A stretch of 6,885 nt of DNA from Bacillota bacterium (GTDB taxonomy: Bacteria > Bacillota > Clostridia > Christensenellales > Aristaeellaceae). The stretch lies in the NCBI GenBank assembly GCA_023409955.1, contig JAEYQQ010000165.1:1-6885 (forward strand), given 5' to 3'. The notes beneath the pieces are model-generated. The model was not told where the DNA came from. It saw only the letters and a list, made by a program, of their open reading frames with translations, and did no database searches. Each line of letters starts with the position of its first letter. The first letter of the stretch is position 1. Below, piece by piece: positions 1-6,203 of this stretch. Position numbers and translations under genes: made by a program.

Positions 1-2
1 GT

Positions 3-605
3 GTAACTTTGATGGACCTTTCCCCGGGAAATGTTGATTATGCAAAAGCGAAGGCAGCAGAACTAAACCTTTCGATAGATGCCATTTGCGGAGATGCCAG
101 GTATGCAGACAAACTGGTCAACGGCTCATTTGATGCTGTGCTGCTGATGGGCCCTTTGTATCACCTGCCTGAAGAAAAGGATCGAAACATGGCAGTGAGC
201 GCTGCGCTGAATCTACTCAAGCCGGGCGGAACATTGTATGTCTCTTTCATATCCTCATACGCGGCTGTGTGGGATTTCCTTGGACGTCATACCCACACCA
301 TTAACGAATCTTCCGAACAGAAATACTACTCCTTGATGGTCAATGACACTGAATTCAGTGGTATCTCCTTTACACAAACCCACTTTATTCGTCCTGCGGA
401 TGTAAAGCCATTTATGGCAAAGTTCCCCGTTGAGCAGCTTCACCTGCTGGGTAGTGAAAGCATTCTAGGCCTTCGGGAAGCTGAGCTTGCAGTACAGCCG
501 CCAGAAGTCATCAAGGGATGGATCGACTTTGCCGAAAAGGTGTGCGAGCGGGAGGATTTGATAAGCATGGCAGAGCATTTTTTATACGTCTGTAAGAAAT
601 TGTAA
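3..605 (+). CDS. Class I SAM-dependent methyltransferase, 5'-truncated by the window edge
   Basis: This is the C-terminal part of a Rossmann-fold methyltransferase that uses S-adenosylmethionine; its substrate cannot be told. The reading frame is open to the left edge, and the first codons give VTLMDLSPGNVD, which fits the strand-2 acidic residue that binds the SAM ribose. The glycine-rich motif I must therefore lie upstream of the window, and the TTG/ATG at 9-14 is internal rather than a start. Visible family motifs are GDAR (adenine-contact region), FDAVLLMGPLYHL (motif IV, with a YHL as in many small-molecule methyltransferases) and LLKPGGTLYVSFIS (the strand after the post-motif-IV helix). 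The C-terminal third carries the usual variable cap. The stop is TAA, and the DUF503 gene starts 28 bases later with its own ribosome binding site. The fold is certain and the substrate unknown. Confidence 0.88.
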   Translation, partial: VTLMDLSPGNVDYAKAKAAELNLSIDAICGDARYADKLVNGSFDAVLLMGPLYHLPEEKDRNMAVSAALNLLKPGGTLYVSFISSYAAVWDFLGRHTHTINESSEQKYYSLMVNDTEFSGISFTQTHFIRPADVKPFMAKFPVEQLHLLGSESILGLREAELAVQPPEVIKGWIDFAEKVCEREDLISMAEHFLYVCKKL

Positions 606-633
606 TGCATCACAGCTGTGTGGAGGAATCAAT

Positions 634-915
634 ATGATCGTCGGTACAGCCAGCGTATCAATTTATGTGCCATGGGTACATTCTCTTAAAGAAAAGCGTA
701 TGGAGGTCAAAAGCCTTTGCGCCAAGGTACGCAACACCTTCAACGTATCCATTGCGGAGGTGGATTCCCAAGATCTTCACCAGAGAATTGTGCTGGGTTT
801 TGCGTGTGTTGCCAATGAAACAGCCCTGGCCAACAGCATCCTGGACCATGTTTTGAATTTTATTGAAGGAAACACCGAGGGAGAAATCCTATCCATAGAG
901 CGGGAGATTCTCTAG
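634..915 (+). CDS. DUF503 (YlxP-like) small protein
   Basis: This is a 93-residue protein of the DUF503 family, typified by Bacillus subtilis YlxP, which is about the same length, so the gene looks complete. The N-terminal strand is followed by the family signature HSLKEKR (residues 16-22) and then by FNVSIAEVDSQD (36-47), with a conserved strand-helix C-terminal half. The family's role is unsettled. In Bacillus, ylxP lies in the nusA-infB-rbfA-truB ribosome/translation cluster, but here it sits between a methyltransferase and an MBL hydrolase, so it has left that context or is a second copy. The start is ATG with GGAGG at 622-626, seven bases upstream. The next gene follows after 49 bases, suggesting one transcript. 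I see no membrane segment or signal peptide. Confidence 0.9.
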   Translation: MIVGTASVSIYVPWVHSLKEKRMEVKSLCAKVRNTFNVSIAEVDSQDLHQRIVLGFACVANETALANSILDHVLNFIEGNTEGEILSIEREIL

Positions 916-938
916 CTACATTCTCAAATGCAGCTATT

Positions 939-950
939 CTATTGCAATAG
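939..950. repeat. 12-base perfect palindrome before the MBL gene
   Basis: CTATTGCAATAG is its own reverse complement. It lies in the 49-base gap between the DUF503 and MBL genes and ends two bases before the TGAGGA ribosome binding site. It could be an operator half of some regulator or chance; there is no T-tract, so it is not a terminator. Confidence 0.4.
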
Positions 951-964
951 GTGAGGAATCGAAT

Positions 965-1690
965 ATGTCATTGATAAAATTGACCGAACGTGTGTACTAT
1001 CTGCCTTATGAAAGTGAGACGGACAGACCTAACCTATATTATGTGCTTGGCGATACCCATTCCCTTGCCATAGACGCCGGAAACTCCAAAGCCCACGTGG
1101 AAAAGTTTTACCAATCCATACGGGATATGGGGTTCCGCCTGCCTGATTACACTGTTATAACGCACTGGCATTGGGACCATACCTTTGGCATGCACGCAGT
1201 AAACGGCGTGACCATTACAGGACATATTACCCATCAAAAGCTGCAATCCGTTAGGAAATGGGAATGGACGGATGAGGCCATGAAGCAGCGCTTAAGCTCC
1301 GGCCAGGAAATTGCCATGTGCGACAGGGATATACGGCTTGAATACCCGAACAGTGCAGAAATCAAGGTGACTACTGCCAGCATGTTCTTTGAAGGCAAAG
1401 TGACAATTGATCTTGGCAACATCCAATGTGAACTGCTGGAGGTATCTGCCCCCCATTCCCGGGACTCTGTGATCATTTACATTGATCAGGAAAAAGTATT
1501 GGCAGTAGGTGATGCCGACTGCGAAGATTTTTATGATAACGGCGGCAAATATGATAGGCTGCTGCTAAAGAATATGATAAGCCTTCTTGAGGGTATCGAC
1601 TTTGTCACCTATCTGTTAGGGCATGACAAACCGCAGACAAAATCTGAGGTGATGACCTATCTGTATAACGAATATGATAAATTATTCTAA
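965..1690 (+). CDS. MBL-fold metallohydrolase
   Basis: This is a 241-residue protein of the metallo-beta-lactamase superfamily, predicted to be a cytoplasmic binuclear-zinc hydrolase because no signal peptide is seen. The full set of metal ligands is present: THWHWDH gives the HXHXDH motif (H67, H69, D71, H72), followed by H164 in SAPHSRDS, D183 in VGDAD and H220 in LLGHDKPQ. The N-terminal strands with NLYYVLGDTHSLAIDAG (residues 23-39) are the usual opening of the fold. The length is typical for stand-alone members. The family hydrolyses thioesters, lactones, phosphoesters and other substrates, and nothing here picks one. It is unlikely to be a true beta-lactamase, given the lack of an export signal. 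The start is ATG with a GAGGA ribosome binding site at about 953-957. It is probably co-transcribed with the DUF503 gene. Confidence 0.92.
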   Translation: MSLIKLTERVYYLPYESETDRPNLYYVLGDTHSLAIDAGNSKAHVEKFYQSIRDMGFRLPDYTVITHWHWDHTFGMHAVNGVTITGHITHQKLQSVRKWEWTDEAMKQRLSSGQEIAMCDRDIRLEYPNSAEIKVTTASMFFEGKVTIDLGNIQCELLEVSAPHSRDSVIIYIDQEKVLAVGDADCEDFYDNGGKYDRLLLKNMISLLEGIDFVTYLLGHDKPQTKSEVMTYLYNEYDKLF

Positions 1691-1744
1691 ACTAGTTGAT
1701 TGCTTACAGAATAGGCAGCACGTGTACGCATTTTCAAAAATCCA

Positions 1745-1773
1745 TTTACCTGATGCCTTATGTATGGTACATT
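1745..1773 (+). promoter_or_regulatory. Possible sigma-A promoter for the DUF1848 gene
   Basis: TTTACC (1745-1750) and TACATT (1768-1773) match the -35 and -10 consensus at four of six positions each. They are spaced by exactly 17 bases, and TGG directly before the -10 gives an extended -10. The predicted start is near 1780. This is a weak match on its own, supported by its place in the gap before a gene that has no close upstream partner. Confidence 0.33.
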
Positions 1774-1790
1774 AGCATCAAAACATAAGG
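1751..1790. repeat. Overlapping inverted repeats upstream of the DUF1848 gene
   Basis: Three perfect inverted repeats share this stretch. TGATGC (1751-1756) pairs with GCATCA (1775-1780), and inside it ATGTA (1760-1764) pairs with TACAT (1768-1772) around a TGG loop. CCTTATGT (1756-1763) pairs with ACATAAGG (1783-1790), and this third pairing cannot form together with the first two. Its right arm includes the first bases of the AAGGAG ribosome binding site (1787-1792). As DNA it could be an operator over the possible promoter. As RNA in a longer transcript it could switch between hiding and freeing the ribosome binding site. Confidence 0.5.
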
Positions 1791-1805
1791 AGCCCCTGCT
1801 TTGCT

Positions 1806-2708
1806 ATGATTATCAGCGCCAGCCGACGAACGGATATTCCTGCCTTATATGCTGACTGGTTCTTTCACAGGCTGAAGGAAGGCTATGTGCTCAGCCGCAA
1901 CCCCATGCAGTATCATCAGGTGTCCAGGTTGAGCCTTGCGCCTGAGGCTGTGGACGGCTTTGTGTTCTGGACAAAAAACCCGTTACCTATGCTGGCCCGG
2001 CTGGACCTGCTCAAGCCCTATGCTTATTACTTTCAATTCACCCTGACATCCTACGGGCAGGGTATGGAGTCCAACGTACCAAGCAAGAGGGATGCGGTCA
2101 TACCAGCTTTTCAGCGGCTGGCAGATAGCATCGGCCCGGACAGGGTGATCTGGCGGTATGATCCGGTCTTGCTTAGCGCTAAATATAACGAAGAATATCA
2201 TCAGGAATACTTTTATCAAATTGCAAAGCGCTTGAAAGGGTATACAAATAAGTGCATTATCAGCTTTGTGGATGATTACCGCGGCGCAGGCACAAGATTA
2301 AAAAACTGCGGGCTTGTAGCCATTGGAGATGAAGTACAAAGGAAAATGGCAGCAGGTTTTGCTCATTCCGCCCTGACCTTTGGTATGGTCTTGGAAACCT
2401 GCGCAGAAAAAATCGACCTATCATCTATTGGTATCGGTTGTGCCAAATGTGTTGACGGCAACCTGCTTAACAAGCTGCGGGGATATCCCATCAAATTGGA
2501 AAAGGATCGAAACCAGCGTCCCCATTGCGGCTGCGATGCCAGCGCGGATATTGGCATGTACAACACTTGTACAAATGGCTGCTTGTACTGTTATGCCAAC
2601 CACGCAGTTGCTGCGCTTTCAAAAGCCATAATGCAACACGACACCGCATCGCCCCTGCTGATAGGAAATATCGAACCTCTTGATATCATCACTGACCGCA
2701 TCAAATAA
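1806..2708 (+). CDS. DUF1848 family protein with C-terminal radical-SAM-like cysteine motif
   Basis: This is a 300-residue protein of the DUF1848 family, whose function has not been established. It starts with the family's N-terminal signature SASRRTDIPA (residues 4-13). GFVFWTKNP (51-59) and VIWRYDPV (114-121) follow, all well preserved, and the length is normal. The C-terminal part is cysteine-rich: C199, C212, C215, C241 and C243, then C255, C259 and C262 in TCTNGCLYCYAN. The last three have the CX3CX2C spacing and aromatic residue before the third cysteine seen in radical SAM enzymes, where they bind a 4Fe-4S cluster. There the motif is near the N-terminus; here it is near the end, as is known for this family. 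An iron-sulfur protein is therefore likely, but SAM chemistry is not shown. The ATG is 13 bases after AAGGAG (1787-1792), somewhat long, but no better in-frame start exists. No terminator is visible after the stop. Confidence 0.9.
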   Translation: MIISASRRTDIPALYADWFFHRLKEGYVLSRNPMQYHQVSRLSLAPEAVDGFVFWTKNPLPMLARLDLLKPYAYYFQFTLTSYGQGMESNVPSKRDAVIPAFQRLADSIGPDRVIWRYDPVLLSAKYNEEYHQEYFYQIAKRLKGYTNKCIISFVDDYRGAGTRLKNCGLVAIGDEVQRKMAAGFAHSALTFGMVLETCAEKIDLSSIGIGCAKCVDGNLLNKLRGYPIKLEKDRNQRPHCGCDASADIGMYNTCTNGCLYCYANHAVAALSKAIMQHDTASPLLIGNIEPLDIITDRIK

Positions 2709-2790
2709 TGATGAGGGATAATGCGTAAAGAATATAAAAAATCTAAAGATTCCTATCCGCACATGGATACTTATTCTCCTTCCCTACCCC

Positions 2791-2819
2791 TTGACAGCCT
2801 GCCTATCCCCGCATATAAT
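2791..2819 (+). promoter_or_regulatory. Perfect consensus sigma-A promoter of the T-box operon
   Basis: TTGACA (2791-2796) and TATAAT (2814-2819) match the consensus at all twelve positions with the ideal 17-base spacer. The predicted transcription start is the A run at 2824-2827, only a few bases before Stem I of the T-box begins at 2831. A promoter this strong fits control by later termination rather than by initiation. Confidence 0.92.
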
Positions 2820-3043
2820 GGGGAAAACATGCGATGATGGGACCAAGTACCTTGATGTGCACGCCCAAAGAGAGCTTCCGGCTGGTGGAAGGAAGCGGCG
2901 GTTTTCAAGGGAATACTTCCCGGAGCGCTAGGCCGAAGGCATATGCTGGGTAGGCCTTTGCCGGTGCGCCGGATACAGCGCTGCGGAAGTGTGCAGCTAT
3001 GCATGTCTCCCGCCAAGGGCATGGCCGCAAGGGCATGCTAAAT

Positions 3044-3075
3044 GGAAGTGGTACCGTGGCTTATTGCCGCCTTCC
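3044..3075 (+). promoter_or_regulatory. T-box antiterminator with UGGU acceptor-binding bulge
   Basis: GGAAG (3044-3048) pairs with CTTCC (3071-3075) and GTGGC (3056-3060) with GCCGC (3066-3070; one G-U pair). This leaves the seven-base bulge TGGTACC (3049-3055) that binds the free 3' end of uncharged tRNA. Its right arm uses bases 3068-3075, which also form the left arm of the terminator, so the two structures exclude each other. Confidence 0.92.
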
Positions 3076-3099
3076 CCAATTAAAGGGGGAGGCGTTTTT
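3068..3099 (+). terminator. Rho-independent terminator of the T-box leader
   Basis: CGCCTTCCCC (3068-3077) pairs with GGGGGAGGCG (3085-3094) over ten base pairs, including one G-U, around the loop AATTAAA, and five T follow (3095-3099). It ends transcription before the aminotransferase gene unless the antiterminator is held open by uncharged tRNA-Tyr. Confidence 0.95.
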
Positions 3100-3126
3100 C
3101 TTTCCCCAAACGCAAGGAGGAGTAAC

Positions 3127-4311
3127 ATGAACGTATCGGAACTGACTTTTGCAAAGCGGTTTGACGGCATCAGCGGCAGCGCCATCAGAGAAATACTGAA
3201 GCTTATGGCAACCCCCGGCATGATTTCCTTTGGCGGCGGCAATCCGGCATCCGCTTCATTGCCGGATGAAACCATTGCCAGGCTATCTGTGAAGGTGCTG
3301 AAAGAAAACGGCAAGAACATACTGCAATACGGTACCACAGAAGGCTATGCGCCCCTTCGCGAAAGTCTGGCACCATACTTAACACGCCAGTTTGGCTTTG
3401 ATGCAAAGCCTGATGAAATTTTACCTGTTTCAGGCTCCAGCCAAGCCATGGATCTGCTTTGCAAAGCTCTGATTGATCCCGGTGATGTTATTCTGGTGGA
3501 GAACCCCACCTTCCTTGGCAACATGCAGTGTATGAAGCTGTATCAAGCCAAGATTGTTCCTGTGGAAAGCGACGAAGGCGGCCTTCGCGTTGACATGTTG
3601 GAGGAGGCTGTGATAAAGCACAAGCCCAAGATGCTTTATACCATTCCCACCTTCCAGAACCCCACCGGCAAGACGCTGGCAGCAGAGCGCCGACCGGTGA
3701 TTGCAGCCTTAGCCCAGAAGTATGGTTTTGTGGTGGCGGAGGATGACCCTTATCGTGATTTGAGGTATTCAGGCACACCGCTGCCATCCATCAAGTCTTA
3801 TGACCAAGCCGGGCTGGTGGTTTTTCTGGGAAGCTTCTCCAAGCTGATTTCCCCTGGTATCCGGGTAGGCTATCTCTGCGCCCATCCCAATATCCTTCGA
3901 AAATGCGTAATCGGCAAGCAATCCGCCGATGTGCATACCCCCACTCTAAATCAGGCTGTGGTGGATGCTTTCCTTCGGGAGGACCTGCTGGACAGCCATG
4001 TGGCTTCCATCTGCAAAAGCTATGGTCAGCAATTGAACGCCATGCTAACAGAGCTTTCGCTATTCCCCAAGGGTACCACCTATACCAAACCAGAGGGCGG
4101 ACTATTTGTATGGGCGGAACTGCCTGAAGGGTTTAACGCCATCACGCTTTTGGTGAAAGCCGTGGAACGCAAGGTAGCATATGTGCCTGGCAGCCATTTC
4201 TTTGCTGAGGGCGGGCATGAGAACACCATGCGGTTGAACTTTTCAAATAGCACCATTGAAAAAATCCACGAAGGCATGGCTATCCTGCGGGATGTAATCG
4301 CCAATGCCTGA
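3127..4311 (+). CDS. PLP-dependent aminotransferase, class I/II (candidate aromatic aminotransferase)
   Basis: This is a 394-residue fold-type I aminotransferase that moves an amino group between an amino acid and a 2-oxo acid using pyridoxal phosphate. K239 in LGSFSKLISPGIRVGY is the Schiff-base lysine. N178 in FQNPTG and D206 and Y209 in AEDDPY are the cofactor-holding residues, and R369 in MRLNFS is the substrate carboxylate-binding arginine. The N-terminal ISFGGGNPASASLP and QYGTTEGYAPLRE place it in the 2-aminoadipate/aromatic (LysN, MocR-like) branch, here without a DNA-binding domain. Sequence alone does not fix the substrate. Its position as first gene after a Tyr T-box and before tyrS suggests 4-hydroxyphenylpyruvate/tyrosine, or aromatic residues in general. 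The ATG follows AAGGAGG (3114-3120) by six bases. An upstream in-frame TTG at 2989 would translate the T-box and is rejected. Confidence 0.93.
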   Translation: MNVSELTFAKRFDGISGSAIREILKLMATPGMISFGGGNPASASLPDETIARLSVKVLKENGKNILQYGTTEGYAPLRESLAPYLTRQFGFDAKPDEILPVSGSSQAMDLLCKALIDPGDVILVENPTFLGNMQCMKLYQAKIVPVESDEGGLRVDMLEEAVIKHKPKMLYTIPTFQNPTGKTLAAERRPVIAALAQKYGFVVAEDDPYRDLRYSGTPLPSIKSYDQAGLVVFLGSFSKLISPGIRVGYLCAHPNILRKCVIGKQSADVHTPTLNQAVVDAFLREDLLDSHVASICKSYGQQLNAMLTELSLFPKGTTYTKPEGGLFVWAELPEGFNAITLLVKAVERKVAYVPGSHFFAEGGHENTMRLNFSNSTIEKIHEGMAILRDVIANA

Positions 4312-4331
4312 TAAAATAGGAGGTTATGGAT

Positions 4332-5558
4332 ATGCATATTCTGGATATTTTGAAAGAGCGGGGCTTTGTTGCCCAAATCACCTTTGAGGAAGATTTGTAC
4401 AAACTGCTGGAAAATGAGCAGGTTACCTACTATGTTGGCTTTGATCCTACTGCAGACAGCCTGCATGTAGGCCACTTTATTCCGATTATGGCCATGGCTC
4501 ATATGCAAAAGGCTGGCCATAGGCCCATCGCCCTGTGCGGAGGCGGCACCACCATGGTAGGCGACCCCAGCGGCAAAACCGATATGCGCAAAATGCTTAC
4601 TAAAGAGGATATCGAAAGAAACGCCCAGTCCATCAAGGGGCAGCTAGGCAGGCTCATTGACTTTTCCGACGGCAAGGCGCTTTTGCTCAACAATGCAGAT
4701 TGGCTGCTGAAGTTAAACTATGTTGACTTCTTGCGGGAAATTGGTTCACTGTTCTCCGTCAACCGCATGCTAACCGCTGAATGTTACAAGCAGCGTTTGG
4801 AAAAGGGTCTGACCTTCCTGGAGTTCAACTATATGCTGATGCAGGGCTATGACTTCCTGCGACTGTTTCAGGATCATGGCTGCCGTTTGCAGATGGGCGG
4901 AGATGATCAGTGGAGCAACATTTTGGCAGGAGCAGACCTTATTCGCCGCAAGGAGCAGGAGGATGCCTTTGCTCTAACCTTTAAGCTGCTGATGACCCAC
5001 GACGGCAAAAAGATGGGCAAGACAGAGGCTGGCGCATTGTGGCTCTCCGCTGATCGCACATCCCCCTATGACTTCTACCAGTACTGGCGGAATGTTGACG
5101 ACCAGGATGTGCAAAAGTGCCTGGCGCTGCTCACCTTTCTGCCCATGGATGAAGTGCGTCGCTTAGGCGCTTTGAAGGATTCCGCCATCAATGAAGCTAA
5201 GCGTGTGCTGGCATATGAAGTTACCAAGCTCATTCACGGCGAAGAGGAAGCTCAAAAAGCACAAGATGCAGCCCAATCGTTGTTTGGCGGTGGTGCCGAC
5301 AGCCAGAATGTACCCAGCTATGAAGTCACCAAGGCAGCGCTTGAAGAAGACAACCGCCTGACCTCTTTACTGGCCATGTGCGGCCTGTGCACAAGCCGCA
5401 GTGAAGCCAGAAAATTGGTGCAGTCCGGTGCGGTATTGGTAGGCAATGAAAAAATCATCGACTTTGAGCACCGCATCCCTGTGGAAGCCATTGGCAGCGA
5501 CGGCCTGCTTTTGCGCAAGGGAAAAAAGAATTACTGCCGTTTGATCATCAAAGAATGA
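4332..5558 (+). CDS. tyrS: Tyrosyl-tRNA synthetase
   Basis: This class I aminoacyl-tRNA synthetase makes Tyr-tRNA(Tyr) from tyrosine, ATP and tRNA in the cytoplasm; the protein is 408 residues long. In this numbering YVGFDPTADSLHVGH holds the tyrosine-contacting Y34 and D38 and the HIGH motif as HVGH (45-48), the same numbers as in the classic Geobacillus enzyme. GGGTTMVGDPSGK and YMLMQGYDFLRL (Y167, Q171, D174) line the tyrosine pocket, and GGDDQWSNI follows. KMGKT (227-231) is the KMSKS motif in its usual TyrS form. A C-terminal S4 RNA-binding domain (about 340-405) completes it. The start is placed at ATG 4332 because AGGAGG (4318-4323) is eight bases away; ATG 4326, two residues longer, leaves only two bases. 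It lies 20 bases after the aminotransferase stop and is under the Tyr T-box. Confidence 0.97.
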   Translation: MHILDILKERGFVAQITFEEDLYKLLENEQVTYYVGFDPTADSLHVGHFIPIMAMAHMQKAGHRPIALCGGGTTMVGDPSGKTDMRKMLTKEDIERNAQSIKGQLGRLIDFSDGKALLLNNADWLLKLNYVDFLREIGSLFSVNRMLTAECYKQRLEKGLTFLEFNYMLMQGYDFLRLFQDHGCRLQMGGDDQWSNILAGADLIRRKEQEDAFALTFKLLMTHDGKKMGKTEAGALWLSADRTSPYDFYQYWRNVDDQDVQKCLALLTFLPMDEVRRLGALKDSAINEAKRVLAYEVTKLIHGEEEAQKAQDAAQSLFGGGADSQNVPSYEVTKAALEEDNRLTSLLAMCGLCTSRSEARKLVQSGAVLVGNEKIIDFEHRIPVEAIGSDGLLLRKGKKNYCRLIIKE

Positions 5559-6193
5559 ACTCCTTTAAAACGGTGAAACAAGCGGCCAGTGATGAATTTA
5601 TCGTCAACAAAAGCCGCTTCATCGGCCATGCCGCCCCTGCCGAAACGGAGGAGGCGGCTTTGGCCTTTTTACAGCGTATACGGCAAGAGCATAAGGATGC
5701 TACCCACAACTGCTACGCTTACATCATTGGGCAAAATGCAGGCATTATGCGCTTTTCTGACGATGGAGAGCCAGGAGGAACGGCCGGCATGCCCATTCTG
5801 GAGGTCATGAGGGCCAGGGGTGTGGTGAATGTATGTGTTGTTGTAACCCGCTATTTTGGGGGTATATTATTAGGAGCAGGGGGGCTTGTCAGGGCTTACA
5901 GCCATGGCAGCGCCTTGGCCCTTACAGCAGCCCAAGTGGCAGTAATGGAAAAGAGCCAGCGTTGGTTGGTGGAAATCGCCTATCCCCGATGGGACATGGT
6001 GCTGCACAACCTGAAAAGCCAACCTGTTCAGATTGAGAAAACCGAGTTTGCTGCCACTGTTACCTGCACCCTGCTGATGCGGGAAAAGGATGCGGATAAT
6101 GTACTTTCCTTGGTAGATACACTGACCGACGGCCAGGCAGAAAAGCTAATGGATGAACAAGTGTATACCCTCTGGCCGGAAGAACCAGCGTAA
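5555..6193 (+). CDS. yigZ: YigZ/IMPACT-family protein (UPF0029 plus DUF1949)
   Basis: This is a 212-residue protein of the IMPACT family (Escherichia coli YigZ, Bacillus YvyE), the usual two-domain length. The N-terminal UPF0029 domain shows KSRFI (19-23), DATHNCYAY (48-56), SDDGEPGGTAG (68-78) and TRYFGGILLGAGGLVRAY (98-115), all strongly conserved. A C-terminal DUF1949 ferredoxin-like domain covers about 137-192. Eukaryotic IMPACT controls the Gcn2 starvation kinase, but the bacterial role is not settled; binding to nucleic acid or the ribosome has been suggested. The start codon overlaps the tyrS stop (ATGA at 5555-5558) and has no strong ribosome binding site of its own, so translation is probably coupled to tyrS. 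It would then rise with the T-box operon when tyrosyl-tRNA is short. Confidence 0.95.
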   Translation: MNSFKTVKQAASDEFIVNKSRFIGHAAPAETEEAALAFLQRIRQEHKDATHNCYAYIIGQNAGIMRFSDDGEPGGTAGMPILEVMRARGVVNVCVVVTRYFGGILLGAGGLVRAYSHGSALALTAAQVAVMEKSQRWLVEIAYPRWDMVLHNLKSQPVQIEKTEFAATVTCTLLMREKDADNVLSLVDTLTDGQAEKLMDEQVYTLWPEEPA

Positions 6194-6203
6194 CGGAGGC
6201 TTT

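Larger units (their letters stand above)
2826..3100 (+). promoter_or_regulatory. Tyrosine-specific T-box riboswitch leader
   Basis: This RNA leader senses the charging state of tRNA-Tyr and allows transcription when the tRNA is uncharged. Stem I can be built in full: GCG/CGC (2831-2833, 2926-2928), a kink-turn region (2834-2838, GGAG 2922-2925) and GGGA/TCCC (2839-2842, 2918-2921). The specifier loop has AGTA (2846-2849) opposite GAA (2911-2913) and the specifier codon TAC (2914-2916). Above it come CCTTGA/TCAAGG (2850-2855, 2905-2910), CGCC/GGCG (2862-2865, 2897-2900), the AG bulge AGAGA (2869-2873), GCTTCC/GGAAGC (2874-2879, 2891-2896) and the apical GGCTGGTGG loop. A Stem II/IIA/B region covers about 2930-3000; I could not resolve its pseudoknot. 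Stem III is GCATG/CATGC with a GCAA tetraloop (3019-3038). The T-box sequence with TGGTACC follows. UAC reads Tyr, and UGGU pairs with an ACCA tRNA end, as expected for bacterial tRNA-Tyr. Confidence 0.95.

Noticed and set aside
965..1690. MBL-fold gene as an antibiotic-resistance beta-lactamase
   Set aside because: It has the metal ligands of the superfamily but no signal peptide and no resemblance to the class B resistance enzymes beyond the shared fold.
2731..2755. AATCT/AGATT inverted repeat after the DUF1848 gene as a terminator
   Set aside because: The stem is only five AT-rich pairs with a two-base loop and no T-tract, too weak for a rho-independent terminator.
3014..3037. Ten-base direct repeat CAAGGGCATG (3014-3023 and 3028-3037)
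   Set aside because: It follows largely from the self-complementary GCATGC and GC-rich bases that form Stem III of the T-box, so a separate repeat function is not needed.
2989..3126. In-frame extension of the aminotransferase to a TTG at 2989
   Set aside because: The extension would translate Stem III, the antiterminator and the terminator of the T-box. The ATG at 3127 has a near-perfect AAGGAGG at the right distance and gives a normal family N-terminus.
2997..3338. 113-codon reading frame on the minus strand
   Set aside because: It crosses the T-box terminator and the aminotransferase start, has no homology I recognise and no ribosome binding site of note; it is a mirror frame of functional sequence.
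4326..4331. ATG at 4326 as the tyrS start
   Set aside because: It is only two bases from AGGAGG (4318-4323). The ATG at 4332 has ideal spacing and brings the active-site numbering into line with the Geobacillus enzyme.
4080..4520. 146-codon reading frame on the minus strand
   Set aside because: It lies opposite the end of the aminotransferase and the start of tyrS, both certain genes, and its translation has no recognisable domain.
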